A stretch of 64,000 nt of DNA from Pseudomonas sp. VD-NE ins (GTDB lineage: Bacteria; Pseudomonadota; Gammaproteobacteria; Pseudomonadales; Pseudomonadaceae), in NCBI RefSeq assembly GCF_031882575.1, contig NZ_CP134772.1, positions 2,561,001 through 2,625,000 of the forward strand, read 5' to 3'. Position numbers and translations under genes: made by a program. Below, one piece after another: positions 7,214 through 17,180 of this stretch. The notes under the pieces were generated by a model that worked only from the letters and a program-made list of their open reading frames with translations, had not been told where the DNA came from and ran no database searches. The first letter of the stretch is position 1; every line of letters begins with the position of its first letter.

Positions 7214-8866
7214 TTGTCGAGCGCCCCGCAACCTGTTGAACAAACCAATCGCTGGCGGGATGTACTCGCCGGTCTATCGATAGCAGGTCTCTTGCTGCCC
7301 GAAGCGGTGGCGTATTCGACCATCGCCGCGCTGGCGCCACAGGCCGGGGTCATTGCGCTGTTTGCCGGACTGCTTTGTTACGGGGTATTCGGCACCAGTC
7401 GCTTTGCGATTGTCTCGGCGACGTCCTCTTCGGCGGCAGTGCTGGCGGCAGCGACGGCGACCCTGGCCAATGGTGACCCGCAATTGCGTTCCACGTTGGC
7501 GGCCGGTCTGGTGCTGGTCACGGGTGGGTTGTTTTTGCTGGCCGGGGCTTTTCGTCTGGGCAGTGTCACGTCCTTTATTGCCAAACCGGTTTTGCGCGGA
7601 TTCGCCTTCGGCCTGGCACTGACGATCATTCTCAAGCAGGTCGCCAGTGTGGTCGGCGTGCATCTGACCGAAACCAATCTGGTGCGCTTCGCCCCGCAAC
7701 TGTTTGAACAGCTGCCGCAATGGAACTGGCCGGCCGCGGCTGTCGCGGCCGTCGCACTGGTATTGCTCGGAGTGTTCTCGCGATTCCCGCGGGTGCCCGG
7801 TGGCTTGCTGGTAGTGGTGATCGGCATCGCCGCCGGGCAATGGCTGGACCTGCCAGCGTATGGCGTGAAGATGATCGGCATTATCGACCTGAGCCTGGAA
7901 GTTCCCAATCTGCCGGCCTTGCCGTTCGCCGACTGGCTGCGTCTGGGGGAGGTGGGGTTTGCGCTGGTGATGATTCTCTATGCGGAGTCTTATGGCTCGA
8001 TCAGTGCGTATGCGCTCAAGCATGGCGACCGCGTCACCTCAAACCGCGACCTGTTGGCGCTGGGAGCATCGAACCTGCTTTCCGGGCTGTTTCATGGTAT
8101 GCCGGCAGGGGCGGGATACTCGGCGACCTCGGCGAATGAAGCAGCGGGTGCGACGTCTCGCTGGGCCGGCGGGGTAGCAGCGTTGGTGGTGTTGATCATC
8201 GTGCTGACGGTGTTGCCGTGGATTGCCCTGACCCCGGAGCCGATCCTTGCCGCGATTGTCATGCATGCGTTGGGTCGCGGTTTGAGTTTGCAGCCGCTGG
8301 GCCGCTACTTCATCTGGCGCCGGGATCGTGTGCTGGTGATCTGCGCGGTTACGGCCGTGTTGGTATTGGGCGTGCTGGACGGTCTGCTGGTCTCGGTGGC
8401 GATCAGTGTGCTGCTGATGCTCAAGCAGATGTCGGCCGCGGATATTCAGGTGCTTGGGCGGATTGATGGCGGGCATGATTTTGTCGATGTGCAGCGTCAT
8501 CCCATTGCCCAGACGGAGCCTGGCGTACTGATCATTCGGCCCAGTGAGGCGTTGTTCTTTGCCAACGTTGAACGGATTCTGGGCGCGGCGTTAAGGCTGA
8601 TCCGCCATGCAGAGGTGCCGGTGCACACGGTGATTCTGAGCCTTGAGGAGACGCCGGACCTGGACGGCACCAGCATTGAGGCGATGCAGGAGTTTTTCCT
8701 GCGGGTGCATCAGGAAGGCAAGCGATTGATTCTGGCGCGGCTCAAGCATGAAGCGCTGACGGTGTTGGACACTTTGCCTGAAGTGCTGGCCAACGGTGTG
8801 ATTCTCAGCGGTTTGAGCGTCGATGGCGCCGTGCAGAAAGCCCTCACCCTAAACCCCAAGGCATAA
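7214..8866 (+). CDS. SulP-family anion transporter with STAS domain
   Basis: A 550-residue inner-membrane transporter. The first two-thirds is hydrophobic, with the SulP signature in LSIAGLLLPEAVAYSTIAALAPQAG. A conserved YAESYGSISAYA..HGDRVTSNRDLLALGASNLLSG region follows, typical of the second repeat. The C-terminal ~110 residues form the cytoplasmic STAS domain (VLIIRPSEALFFANVERI, ETPDLDGTSIEAMQEF). I chose TTG at 7214: GGAGA lies seven bases upstream and the upstream GTG is buried in a terminator. Substrates in this family include sulfate, bicarbonate and C4-dicarboxylates; context does not decide. Confidence 0.85.
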   Translation: MSSAPQPVEQTNRWRDVLAGLSIAGLLLPEAVAYSTIAALAPQAGVIALFAGLLCYGVFGTSRFAIVSATSSSAAVLAAATATLANGDPQLRSTLAAGLVLVTGGLFLLAGAFRLGSVTSFIAKPVLRGFAFGLALTIILKQVASVVGVHLTETNLVRFAPQLFEQLPQWNWPAAAVAAVALVLLGVFSRFPRVPGGLLVVVIGIAAGQWLDLPAYGVKMIGIIDLSLEVPNLPALPFADWLRLGEVGFALVMILYAESYGSISAYALKHGDRVTSNRDLLALGASNLLSGLFHGMPAGAGYSATSANEAAGATSRWAGGVAALVVLIIVLTVLPWIALTPEPILAAIVMHALGRGLSLQPLGRYFIWRRDRVLVICAVTAVLVLGVLDGLLVSVAISVLLMLKQMSAADIQVLGRIDGGHDFVDVQRHPIAQTEPGVLIIRPSEALFFANVERILGAALRLIRHAEVPVHTVILSLEETPDLDGTSIEAMQEFFLRVHQEGKRLILARLKHEALTVLDTLPEVLANGVILSGLSVDGAVQKALTLNPKA

Positions 8867-8870
8867 AAAA

Positions 8871-8900
8871 AACGCCGCTCATCTCACGATGGGCGGCGTT
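8871..8900. terminator. Bidirectional terminator between SulP gene and acnB
   Basis: Twelve-bp arms (8871-8882 and 8889-8900, core AACGCCGC/GCGGCGTT, with one G-U pair) separate two convergent genes. An A-run precedes it, giving a U-tract for the minus-strand acnB transcript; TTCTTC follows on the plus strand. Confidence 0.85.
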
Positions 8901-8918
8901 CTTCATTGCGTTGTTACG

Positions 8919-11528
8919 TTAGGCTTGAACGACCGGGATGTTGGCGTTCGCAGCAGCTTCACGGAACTCGGCGATCTGGTCGAAGGACAGGTAGCGGTAG
9001 ATATCGGCCGCCATGCTGTCGATCTTGCCAGCGTATTCCATGTACTCCTCGACGGTCGGCAGGCGACCCAGGATCGAAGCAACGGACGCCAGCTCGGCCG
9101 AAGCCAGGTAGACGTTCGCGCCGTCGCCCAGACGGTTCGGGAAGTTACGGGTCGAGGTCGAGACCACGGTGCTGTTCGGCTCAACGCGTGCCTGGTTACC
9201 CATGCACAGCGAGCAGCCTGGCATTTCCATGCGTGCGCCAGCCTTGCCGTAGATACCGTAGTAGCCTTCTTCGGTCAGTTGGTGAGCGTCCATTTTGGTC
9301 GGCGGCGACAGCCACAGACGGGTTGGCAGCTGACCTTTGACTTGATCCAGCAACTTACCGGCAGCACGGAAGTGACCAATGTTGGTCATGCACGAACCGA
9401 TGAACACTTCGTCGATCTTCTCGCCAGCAACGCTGGACAGCAGACGGGCGTCGTCCGGATCGTTCGGCGCGCACAGTACCGGCTCGCTGATGTCGGCCAG
9501 ATCGATTTCGATGACTTCGGCGTATTCGGCGTCGGCATCGGCTTCCATCAGTTCCGGGTTGGCCACCCAGGCTTCCATCGCTTGAGCGCGACGTTCCAGG
9601 GTACGCGCATCGCCGTAGCCTTCGCCGATCATCCAGCGCAGCAGGGTGATGTTGGAGTTCAGGTACTCGGTGATCGACTCTTTCGACAGCTTGATGGTGC
9701 AACCGGCAGCCGAACGTTCGGCCGAGGCGTCGGACAGTTCGAACGCCTGCTCCAGGGTCAGACCTTCCAGACCTTCGATTTCCAGGATGCGGCCGGAGAA
9801 GGCGTTTTTCTTGCCTTTCTTCTCGACGGTCAGCAGACCGTTCTGGATAGCGAAGTAAGGAATCGCGTGAACCAGGTCACGCAGGGTGATGCCAGGTTTC
9901 ATTTTGCCTTTGAAGCGCACCAGGATCGATTCCGGCATGTCCAGCGGCATGACGCCGGTGGCCGCAGCAAACGCAACCAGACCGGAACCGGCCGGGAACG
10001 AGATGCCCATCGGGAAACGGGTGTGCGAGTCACCACCGGTACCGACGGTGTCCGGCAGCAGCATGCGGTTCAGCCACGAGTGGATGATGCCGTCGCCCGG
10101 ACGCAGGGAAACGCCGCCGCGGGTCATGATGAAGTCAGGCAGGGTGTGGTGGGTGGTCACGTCGATCGGCTTTGGATAAGCCGCGGTGTGGCAGAAGGAC
10201 TGCATCACCAGATCAGCCGAGAAGCCCAGGCACGCCAGGTCTTTCAGTTCGTCACGGGTCATTGGACCGGTGGTGTCCTGAGAACCCACGGTGGTCATTT
10301 TCGGTTCGCAGTAGGTGCCAGGACGGATGCCTTTGCCTTCTGCCAGACCGCAAGCCTTGCCGACCATTTTCTGCGCCAGGGTGTAACCCTTGGTGCTTTC
10401 GATCGGTGCATCAGGCTTCTTGAACAGGTCGAATGGTGGCAGACCCAGCTCGGCGCGAGCCTTCTCGGTCAGGCCACGGCCGATGATCAGCGGGATACGG
10501 CCGCCAGCACGTACTTCGTCCAACAGCACCGGTGTCTTCATTTCGAAGGTGGTCAGGACTTCGTCGGTGCCGTGTTTGCAGACTTTGCCAGCATGCGGGT
10601 ACAGGTCGATCACGTCGCCCATGTGCATGTTGGAAACGTCGAACTCGATTGGCAGTGCGCCGGCATCTTCCATGGTGTTGTAGAAGATCGGAGCGATTTT
10701 GCTGCCGAAGCAGAAACCGCCAGCGCGCTTGTTCGGCACGTATGGAACGTCGTCGCCGAAGAACCACAGAACCGAGTTGGTAGCGGATTTACGCGAAGAA
10801 CCGGTACCGACCACGTCACCGACGTAGGCGATCGGGAAGCCTTGACCGCGCATTTCTTCGATCTGCTTCATCGGGCCGATGGCGCCCTGCTGATCAGGAA
10901 CGATGCCGTCACGGGCCATTTTCAGCATGGCCAGGGCGTGCAGCGGGATGTCTGGACGCGACCAGGCATCAGGAGCAGGGGAGAGGTCGTCGGTGTTGGT
11001 TTCGCCAGTAACCTTGAAAACGCGCAGGCTGATCTTGTCGGCCAGCGTTGGGCGGTTTTTGAACCACTCGCCGTCAGCCCAGGATTGCAGCACGGCTTTA
11101 GCGTGAACGTTGCCGTTCTTGGCTTTCTCAGCGACGTCGTGGAACGCATCGAACATCAGCAGGGTGTGCTTGAGTTGCGCGGCAGCGACTGGCGCCAGCT
11201 CGGCGTCGTCCAGCAGGTCAACCAGAGTGACGATGTTGTAGCCGCCCTGCATGGTGCCGAGCAGTTCTACAGCGCGCTTTTTGTCCAGCAGAGGGGAGGA
11301 AACTTCGCCCTTGGCCAGTGCAGACAGGAAGCCGGCTTTTACATAGGCCGCTTCGTCCACGCCTGGTGGAATGCGATTGGTGATCAGGTCAACGAGGAAT
11401 TCTTCTTCGCCAGCCGGAGGGTTTTTCAGCAGCTCGACCAGGCCTGCTGTTTGTTCGGCGTTAAGCGGCTGGGGAACGATACCCAGGGCTGCACGCTCTT
11501 CGATATGTTTGCGGTAGGCTTCAAGCAC
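8919..11528 (-). CDS. acnB: Aconitate hydratase B
   Basis: An 869-residue TCA-cycle enzyme that isomerises citrate to isocitrate via cis-aconitate using a [4Fe-4S] cluster. The order is that of AcnB: HEAT-like N-terminal domain ([20 protein letters not shown]), swivel domain, then the catalytic domains with cluster cysteines in [10 protein letters not shown] and PGCSLCMGN near the C-terminus. The start is GTG at 11528 ([12 protein letters not shown]), matching AcnB N-termini, with GAGGG upstream. An in-frame extension to 11576 is not supported. Bacterial AcnB is often repressed by iron-responsive small RNAs. A large structured repeat lies upstream at 11649-11789. It is an ordinary core gene. 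Confidence 0.97.
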   Translation of the reverse strand: MLEAYRKHIEERAALGIVPQPLNAEQTAGLVELLKNPPAGEEEFLVDLITNRIPPGVDEAAYVKAGFLSALAKGEVSSPLLDKKRAVELLGTMQGGYNIVTLVDLLDDAELAPVAAAQLKHTLLMFDAFHDVAEKAKNGNVHAKAVLQSWADGEWFKNRPTLADKISLRVFKVTGETNTDDLSPAPDAWSRPDIPLHALAMLKMARDGIVPDQQGAIGPMKQIEEMRGQGFPIAYVGDVVGTGSSRKSATNSVLWFFGDDVPYVPNKRAGGFCFGSKIAPIFYNTMEDAGALPIEFDVSNMHMGDVIDLYPHAGKVCKHGTDEVLTTFEMKTPVLLDEVRAGGRIPLIIGRGLTEKARAELGLPPFDLFKKPDAPIESTKGYTLAQKMVGKACGLAEGKGIRPGTYCEPKMTTVGSQDTTGPMTRDELKDLACLGFSADLVMQSFCHTAAYPKPIDVTTHHTLPDFIMTRGGVSLRPGDGIIHSWLNRMLLPDTVGTGGDSHTRFPMGISFPAGSGLVAFAAATGVMPLDMPESILVRFKGKMKPGITLRDLVHAIPYFAIQNGLLTVEKKGKKNAFSGRILEIEGLEGLTLEQAFELSDASAERSAAGCTIKLSKESITEYLNSNITLLRWMIGEGYGDARTLERRAQAMEAWVANPELMEADADAEYAEVIEIDLADISEPVLCAPNDPDDARLLSSVAGEKIDEVFIGSCMTNIGHFRAAGKLLDQVKGQLPTRLWLSPPTKMDAHQLTEEGYYGIYGKAGARMEMPGCSLCMGNQARVEPNSTVVSTSTRNFPNRLGDGANVYLASAELASVASILGRLPTVEEYMEYAGKIDSMAADIYRYLSFDQIAEFREAAANANIPVVQA

Positions 11529-11648
11529 AGTTATTACCCTCATCAGTGGTCCCAAATGGGTGTCCGGGACGCTCATCCCGAAATTGCCGTACTCATGCTC
11601 CTCACGACGTTGTGGGTCGTTCGGCCAGAATTACCGGCAATTCCTTAC

Positions 11649-11789
11649 AGAAGCTGCTTTCAAAGTTTTACGCCTGCAGAACGGGGAGCTGATGAGGGTT
11701 GGCGCTGGATTTTTCCCCGCTGGAAAAATCCCTCGCCAACACCGCTCTGAAGGAACGACTGTGCTCGTGACGCTTTGAAAACAGCTTCT
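11649..11789. repeat. Nested 141-bp inverted repeat upstream of acnB
   Basis: Outer 17-bp arms AGAAGCTGCTTTCAAAG (11649-11665) and CTTTGAAAACAGCTTCT (11773-11789) differ by one base. Inside is a second near-perfect hairpin: GTTGGCG-CT-GGATTTTTCC, loop CCGCT, then the complement ending CGCCAAC (11698-11740). It lies 121 bp upstream of the acnB start. It could be a structured 5' untranslated region, a small RNA or a MITE-like insertion. The remaining upstream region to 11957 shows no gene. Confidence 0.7.
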
Positions 11790-11957
11790 AACGGACATTG
11801 GCGCCTTAAAAGGCTGGCTGATTCTACGGCAAAAAAAATTTAAAGGTAAGTCGCGCTCTATTGGACTTTCGTGGCAATGCGCGCGGCTGGGTCAAACGCG
11901 CGGTGCGGCTGAGACCCTGATGTTTGAGGGGTGATCAATGCCCGACAAAGGGCTAAC

Positions 11958-12467
11958 ATGCCGACCTGTTCCGCGTTTCAGTGTTTTGCCTATCTTATGC
12001 CCAATCAGACCATCAAGACCCCTTGCGTCGGCCTCTGCTCCACTGTTTACGGTGATCTGGTGTGCCGTGGCTGCAAGCGTTTCCACCACGAAGTGATCCA
12101 TTGGAATGGATACAACGAGGAGGAAAAGCGCGCGGTGTGGCTGCGTCTGGAGCAATTGCTGTCACAAGTGATGGCGGCCAAGGTCGAGATTTTCGATTCA
12201 GCGCGCCTGCGCGAGCAACTGGAGCAGCGCAAGATCCGCTTCGTGCCGCATCAGTCGGAATATTGCTGGGCGTATCAGCTGATCGCCCGTGGTGCGCGGG
12301 TGATCATTAATCTGGAAGCGTACGGAATGGTGTTGCTGCCGGAGTTTCGCGACTGGAATTTGCCGGAACTGCGCGATGCCATTGATCGGGAATTCTTCCT
12401 GCTGTCGGAAGCGCACTACCAGCGCTACATCGCCCCGGGCTTTTTGAAAGACGCCTTCGGCGCCTGA
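11958..12467 (+). CDS. DUF1289 domain protein
   Basis: A 169-residue protein. The DUF1289 domain is at the N-terminus: TPCVGLCSTVYGDLVCRGCKRFHHEVIHW, whose four cysteines probably bind zinc. The remaining ~120 residues are a Pseudomonas-type extension that I do not recognise (VPHQSEYCWAYQLIARGARVIIN). AAAGGG lies six bases before the ATG at 11958. An ATG at 11997, right before the conserved part, is an alternative but has no ribosome-binding site. DUF1289 proteins are annotated as putative Fe-S or regulatory proteins, without proven function. It is divergent from acnB. Confidence 0.8.
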   Translation: MPTCSAFQCFAYLMPNQTIKTPCVGLCSTVYGDLVCRGCKRFHHEVIHWNGYNEEEKRAVWLRLEQLLSQVMAAKVEIFDSARLREQLEQRKIRFVPHQSEYCWAYQLIARGARVIINLEAYGMVLLPEFRDWNLPELRDAIDREFFLLSEAHYQRYIAPGFLKDAFGA

Positions 12468-12507
12468 AAGCTTGCTCGCGAAGGGGCCGGTTCAGGCACC
12501 GCAATCC

Positions 12508-13371
12508 TTAATGTTTCACCGCCAACTCCACCAAATGATCCTCAACCTCCTGCGGCTTGAGCACCAGCACATCGCTTTCCAGCGCATCCAGAATCACTTC
12601 TGCGGTATTGCCGATCAACGCCCCAGACAATCCGGTGCGCGCCACCGTGCCGATAACGGTCACCGCTGCCTGCAGCTTGTGCGCCATGAACGGGATCAAC
12701 ACATCCGCCGGGCCTTCCTCGATGTGCAGGTGTTCATCATCGACATCGAATTCCGCCTGAAACGCCCGACATTGCTCGCGATAGCGCGCTTCGATGGTTT
12801 CGCTCAGTTGCAGCGTCGGGTCGGCCGCCGACAGCATTGGCGATGGATGCGCGCTGATTACATGCAGATCCGCCTTGGCCAGACTGGCGATGTCATAGCC
12901 GTGATCGATGATTGTGTTGTGCAAATGCCGGTGTTCACCGTCGAGATTACCGACATCCACCGCCGCCAGGATGACTTTGTCCTTCCACGAACCGGCAGTT
13001 TTCACCAGCAGCACCGGGGTAGGGCAGTGGCGCAACAGTTTCCAGTCCGCCGGGGTCAGCAGGGCTTTTTTCAGTGAACTGTCCGGGAAGTGCTGCTTGA
13101 TCACCAGCCCGCAGCCTTCGGCCTGCTGCACATCGATGATGGTTTCGTGCAGGCTCTCGTTCCACGCCTGCTCGGTGGTCACGCTGTAGCCGTCGGCCAG
13201 CAGCGCGGCTTTGAGCACCCCGAGCATGCCGGCGTGGTCGTGCTTCTTGTCGCACACCAACAGGTGCAGATGGGCCTGGGTCACGCCAGCGATCAACTTG
13301 GCGCGCTTGAGCGCCAGGCTTTCCGAATGTTCGGGGTTGATGACCACCAGAATGCTGCGAATGGCTTGCAT
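12508..13371 (-). CDS. Universal stress protein with two UspA domains (UspE-like)
   Basis: A 287-residue protein starting MQAIRSILVVINPEH at ATG 13371, with GGAGA eight bases upstream. Two UspA-like domains occur in tandem: one begins at the N-terminus, the second begins near VILAAVDVGN and ends VIGTVARTGLSGALIGNTAEVIL, which carries the G-x2-G-x9-G-S/N ATP-binding pattern (here GNTAE). The two-domain length matches UspE. Family members are cytosolic stress proteins that often bind ATP and support survival during starvation or anaerobiosis. It is monocistronic and convergent with the DUF1289 gene. Confidence 0.88.
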   Translation of the reverse strand: MQAIRSILVVINPEHSESLALKRAKLIAGVTQAHLHLLVCDKKHDHAGMLGVLKAALLADGYSVTTEQAWNESLHETIIDVQQAEGCGLVIKQHFPDSSLKKALLTPADWKLLRHCPTPVLLVKTAGSWKDKVILAAVDVGNLDGEHRHLHNTIIDHGYDIASLAKADLHVISAHPSPMLSAADPTLQLSETIEARYREQCRAFQAEFDVDDEHLHIEEGPADVLIPFMAHKLQAAVTVIGTVARTGLSGALIGNTAEVILDALESDVLVLKPQEVEDHLVELAVKH

Positions 13372-13530
13372 GAGCGGAGTCTCCAGCAAAGAAAAGGCAC
13401 GGCGTTGCACAACTATAGTTGCTGCCCGATCGTGCGCGACTTGATGCATATCAACGCCAGCCGCTGGTGGTCTGCGGACAGGCCGGTATAATCGGCGCCC
13501 TTCGCTCGAACACCTTTTACCGTGAGCCCC

Positions 13531-14139
13531 ATGATCCTTCCCGAAATCCACGAATTCCTTGGCTGCCGCACTCCAGACGCCTGGGTTCAGGCTGCACTGG
13601 CCGATCAGGAAACCCTGCTGATCGACCACAAGAACTGCGAGTTCAAGGCTGCCAGCACCGCCCTGAGCCTGATTGCCAAGTACCATTCCCACGTCGACCT
13701 GATCAACATGATGTCGCGTTTGGCCCGGGAAGAGCTGGTGCACCACGAGCAGGTCATGCGCATCATGAAACGGCGCAAGATCGAACTGCGTCAGCTCCAC
13801 GCCGGTCGTTACGCTTCAGGCTTGCGCAAGGTCGTGCGCAGTCATGAGCCGGTGAAACTGGTGGATACGCTGGTGGTCGGCGCGTTTATCGAAGCGCGCA
13901 GTTGCGAACGTTTCGAAGCGCTGGTGCCGCATCTGGACGAAGAACTCGGCAAGTTCTACTTTGGCCTGCTGAAAAGCGAGGCGCGGCATTTTCAGGGTTA
14001 TCTGAAACTCGCCTACCAATACGGGGACGCGAAGGATATTGCTCAGGTCATCGACAAGGTCCGTGCCGCCGAGCAGGAACTGATCGAGTCGCCGGACGAA
14101 GAGTTCCGCTTCCACAGCGGCGTGCCCGTCGCGGCATGA
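13531..14139 (+). CDS. miaE: tRNA 2-methylthio-N6-isopentenyl adenosine-37 hydroxylase MiaE
   Basis: A 202-residue di-iron monooxygenase that hydroxylates the ms2i6A nucleotide at position 37 of tRNAs reading U-initial codons. The sequence is strongly MiaE-like: LIDHKNCEFKAASTALSLIAKY, the E-x-x-H ligand motif in AREELVHHEQV, a second carboxylate/His set in GAFIEARSCERF and LKSEARHFQGY. The ATG at 13531 has GTGAG five bases upstream; the GTG at 13522 would add three residues. It is followed directly by a long perfect palindrome that probably terminates transcription. Confidence 0.93.
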   Translation: MILPEIHEFLGCRTPDAWVQAALADQETLLIDHKNCEFKAASTALSLIAKYHSHVDLINMMSRLAREELVHHEQVMRIMKRRKIELRQLHAGRYASGLRKVVRSHEPVKLVDTLVVGAFIEARSCERFEALVPHLDEELGKFYFGLLKSEARHFQGYLKLAYQYGDAKDIAQVIDKVRAAEQELIESPDEEFRFHSGVPVAA

Positions 14140-14144
14140 CTCCG

Positions 14145-14224
14145 TGTAGGAGCTGCCGAAGGCTGCGATCTTTTGCTCTTGAAAAAGCCGCATCAAAAGA
14201 TCGCAGCCTTCGGCAGCTCCTACA
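14145..14224. repeat. 80-bp perfect palindromic repeat, TGTAGGAGCTGCCGAAGGC type
   Basis: Thirty-bp perfect arms (14145-14174 and 14195-14224) with a 20-nt spacer. Half-copies of the same sequence occur at 19797-19825 and 56011-56067, so it is a dispersed REP family and not only a local terminator. It lies six bases after the miaE stop and probably ends its transcript. Confidence 0.9.
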
Positions 14225-14384
14225 GATGTAGCGATCAGTGCATGAATGTTAAAAACTCTTAAGAGTATGAAACATCACTGAAAACCGGGACCTGCGGCCG
14301 GTTTTTGCTGCCTGAAACAAACGCCACCCCCACGAAAGCCGCCATAATGCCGGCCACTTCACACAAGGGCGGCAGACGGGCGTT

Positions 14385-15092
14385 ATGGATAACCTGGGTT
14401 TTGGCAAAGTCCTGCTGGTGGAAGACGATGAGCGTCTGGCGGCGTTGATCGCCCACTTTCTCGAACAACACGGCTACGAAGTGCGCACCGTGCTGCGCGG
14501 CGATCTGGCCGTGGCTGCCTTTCTGGAATTCAAGCCGAAAGTCGTGGTGCTCGACCTGATGCTGCCGGGGCAGAGTGGTTTGCACGTATGCCGCGAGATT
14601 CGCAGTGTGTCGGACACGCCGATCGTGATACTGACCGCCAAGGAAGACGATTTAGACCACATTCTCGGCTTGGAATCCGGCGCGGATGACTATGTGATCA
14701 AACCGATCAAACCACCGGTGTTGCTGGCCCGGTTGCGAGCATTGCAACGGCGCCAGGTGCCGGACAGTCATGTGGTCAGTTTTATGGAGTTCGGCCAGTT
14801 GAGCGTCGACCGCAGTTGCCGTGAAGTGCGGCTGGCGGGCGAGGTCATCGAAATGACCACCATGGAATTCGAGCTGCTGTGGTTGCTGGCCAGCGCGGCC
14901 GGCAAGGTCCTGTCGCGTGACGACATCCTCAATCGCATGCGCGGGATCGCCTTCGACGGCCTCAACCGCAGCGTCGACGTGTACATCAGCAAGTTGCGCA
15001 ACAAGCTCAAAGACAATCCCCGCGAGCCGATCTGTATCAAGACCGTGTGGGGCAAGGGTTATCTGTTCAATCCGTTCGCGTGGGAGCTGTAG
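14385..15092 (+). CDS. OmpR-family response regulator (RstA-like)
   Basis: A 235-residue DNA-binding regulator. The receiver domain covers residues 1-120, with acidic residues D14-D15, phospho-acceptor D57 (VVVLDLMLPG) and K106. The C-terminal winged helix ends RNKLKDNPREPICIKTVWGKGYLF. IKPIKP after the lysine and NRSVDVYISKLR resemble RstA. The next gene, a sensor kinase, starts at the base after the stop codon, so the pair is translationally coupled. Target genes are unknown; no binding site was identified. Confidence 0.9.
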   Translation: MDNLGFGKVLLVEDDERLAALIAHFLEQHGYEVRTVLRGDLAVAAFLEFKPKVVVLDLMLPGQSGLHVCREIRSVSDTPIVILTAKEDDLDHILGLESGADDYVIKPIKPPVLLARLRALQRRQVPDSHVVSFMEFGQLSVDRSCREVRLAGEVIEMTTMEFELLWLLASAAGKVLSRDDILNRMRGIAFDGLNRSVDVYISKLRNKLKDNPREPICIKTVWGKGYLFNPFAWEL

Positions 15093-16379
15093 ATGCTGCG
15101 GTTATTCTTCGGGCTGTTTCTGGTCATGACGATTGGTCTGGTGCTGGCGTTGCAGACGGTCGAGCGCACCTTCGATGCCTTGCTCGATTATCAGATGCAG
15201 GACTACAACCGTGAGGCCGTGCGCGGACAGGCCTGGACGTTGGGTCAGCAATTGCGTGAACTCGACCCCGCGGCCCGGGAAAAACAGCTGGAAACAATCC
15301 GTCCGCATTACGGTTTGGGACTGACGCTGGTCGACACTTCTGAACTCGCCCTGAGTGACCAGGAAAAGGCCGAGCTGGCCAAAGGGCTGCTGGTGATCCG
15401 CGACAAGTACACCCAGTACATTTCCGCGATTGACGAGGGGCCGCAATTGCTCAGCATCCGCTTGCCGGCCGAGCCGAGTCTGATGCCGTTCTACATCGCC
15501 GGCGCTTACCTGATGATTGCCGTGCTGATCGGCATCGTCCTGTTTTTCTGGGTGCGCCCGCACTGGCGTGATCTGGAGAAACTGCGCCTGGCTGCCGAGC
15601 GTTTCGGCGACAACGATCTGTCGGTGCGCATTCAATTGTCGAAGCGCTCGAACATCCGCGATCTGGCCGAGCACTTCAACCTGATGGCGGCGCGCATCGA
15701 AGGCCTGATCGCCAATCAGCGCGAACTGACCAACGCGGTCTCCCACGAGCTGCGCACGCCGATCGCGCGGTTGTCATTTGAACTCGATCAGCTCAAGCAG
15801 CAACCGGACGCCAGTCAGAACCGTGAGCTGATTGCCGACATGTACGCCGACCTCGGCGAGCTCGAGGAAATGGTCTCGGAACTGCTGACCTATGCCAGCC
15901 TTGAGCGCGGCGCGACGGTGATCAAGCGTGAAAACATCCAGGCTGCCAATTGGCTCGACAGCGTGGTCGGCAGCGTGGCGCTGGAAGCCGAAGCGGCGGG
16001 GGTGCAGTTGTTGATCGGTGATTGTCGGCTCGACACCGTGCGAATCGAGCCGCGATTCATGGCGCGGGCGGTGATCAATCTGCTGCGCAACGCGATTCGC
16101 TATGCCGAGCAACGAGTTGAAGTGACCCTGGTGCGCACCGGTGATTATTACGAAGTGCGGGTCAACGACGATGGGCCGGGCGTGCCAGTGGACGGGCGGG
16201 AGAAGATCTTTGAACCGTTCTCGCGACTGGATGCCAGCCGGGATCGCCGCACCGGCGGTTTTGGTTTGGGCCTGGCGTTGGTGCGCCGGGTCTCGCAGTC
16301 CCATGGCGGGCAGGTTGAAGTGGGTGATTCGCCTTGGGGTGGGGCGTCGTTCCGGATGACCTGGGCGCATCTGGATTGA
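15093..16379 (+). CDS. Sensor histidine kinase (RstB-like)
   Basis: A 428-residue inner-membrane kinase partner of the regulator just upstream. TM1 covers residues 1-20 and TM2 about 134-153, enclosing a ~110-residue periplasmic sensor region. HAMP follows, then the phospho-acceptor H218 in NAVSHELRTPIARL. The ATPase domain has N box NLLRNAIRYA, G1 box DDGPGVP and G2 box GGFGLGLALV. The short periplasmic region and the pairing with an RstA-type regulator make RstB the closest match. The signal cannot be predicted. REP units follow the stop. Confidence 0.9.
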   Translation: MLRLFFGLFLVMTIGLVLALQTVERTFDALLDYQMQDYNREAVRGQAWTLGQQLRELDPAAREKQLETIRPHYGLGLTLVDTSELALSDQEKAELAKGLLVIRDKYTQYISAIDEGPQLLSIRLPAEPSLMPFYIAGAYLMIAVLIGIVLFFWVRPHWRDLEKLRLAAERFGDNDLSVRIQLSKRSNIRDLAEHFNLMAARIEGLIANQRELTNAVSHELRTPIARLSFELDQLKQQPDASQNRELIADMYADLGELEEMVSELLTYASLERGATVIKRENIQAANWLDSVVGSVALEAEAAGVQLLIGDCRLDTVRIEPRFMARAVINLLRNAIRYAEQRVEVTLVRTGDYYEVRVNDDGPGVPVDGREKIFEPFSRLDASRDRRTGGFGLGLALVRRVSQSHGGQVEVGDSPWGGASFRMTWAHLD

Positions 16380-16401
16380 ATGCCGTTGCTTGCCCCGGCC
16401 T

Positions 16402-16532
16402 CTTCGCGAGCAGGCTCGCTCCCACAAATGGAATGCGTTCTCCTGTGGGAGCGAGCCTGCTCGCGAAAGCGCTGGGTCAGAAACATCAATGTTGGCTGAC
16501 AAGACGCCTTCGCGAGCAAGCTCGCTCCCACA
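16402..16532. repeat. Three REP units
   Basis: Three copies of the CTTCGCGAGCAGGCTCGCTCCCACA family in alternating orientation: 16402-16426, 16444-16471 and 16505-16532. Adjacent opposite copies can form large hairpins between the two convergent genes. Confidence 0.9.
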
Positions 16533-16554
16533 GGGATTTGGGTTTGCCATGGAT

Positions 16555-17043
16555 CTATCGAGTCAAACCGAGGCGTTCATGCCATTGGGCGATGGATTCC
16601 TCGGGGTAGACATCGAACTGTTTGTCTTTCGCTTTGGCCTCGACTTCCACCCAGGTTGCTTTCGAGCCGAGCATCAAATGTGTGTGTTCCGGCGGCACCG
16701 GCAACTGCGTGTCGATAGCCGAGGCGAACGGGTGGATCAGCTCGGGCCACTCCGGGCTGAACAACCACAGACCGCTGCCGCACAGTGAACAGAAATGCCG
16801 CTCGGCCGTGCTGCGATGGGCGCGCTTGTCGCCTTCGTCTTTCATCTTCGCGTGGTAGATGCTGATGTGTTTGCGTCCGCGCACCTTGAGGCTGGTCGCG
16901 TCGCCGCCGAGGTTGATCGCATAACCGCCACCGCCCTGGGTCTTGCGGCAGATCGAGCAATAGCAGCGTTGATAAGGGTAGGGATGGGCACTGGTGAGAC
17001 TGAACGTGACCTCGCCGCAATGGCAGGAGCCTTCGAGATGCAT
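16555..17043 (-). CDS. GFA-family zinc protein
   Basis: A 162-residue protein of the Gfa (glutathione-dependent formaldehyde-activating) fold. The zinc-binding cysteines are in place: CHCG near residue 8 ([11 protein letters not shown]), CYCSICRK near residue 28, and FCSLCG near residue 85. Most members are of unproven function, and formaldehyde activation has been questioned for the family. It is transcribed alone, convergent with the kinase gene, and divergent from glutaminase with a 137-bp promoter region between. Confidence 0.88.
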   Translation of the reverse strand: MHLEGSCHCGEVTFSLTSAHPYPYQRCYCSICRKTQGGGGYAINLGGDATSLKVRGRKHISIYHAKMKDEGDKRAHRSTAERHFCSLCGSGLWLFSPEWPELIHPFASAIDTQLPVPPEHTHLMLGSKATWVEVEAKAKDKQFDVYPEESIAQWHERLGLTR

Positions 17044-17180
17044 GGGAATTCTCCCGTTTTGAATGTGCGGTTGAGCCTAGAACATTCAGTGCGATGCAGG
17101 TCGGTGTGATTCGACGGGCGGGCGCAGCGTCTAGCCCCAGTGTCCCCGCAATCCCATGGGGCGAGACTTCGGAACCCGGC

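Noticed and set aside
8889..11750. A 953-codon plus-strand open frame opposite acnB
   Set aside because: It is the antisense shadow of acnB, produced by high-GC codon bias; its translation has no recognisable domain while the minus strand is a full aconitase B.
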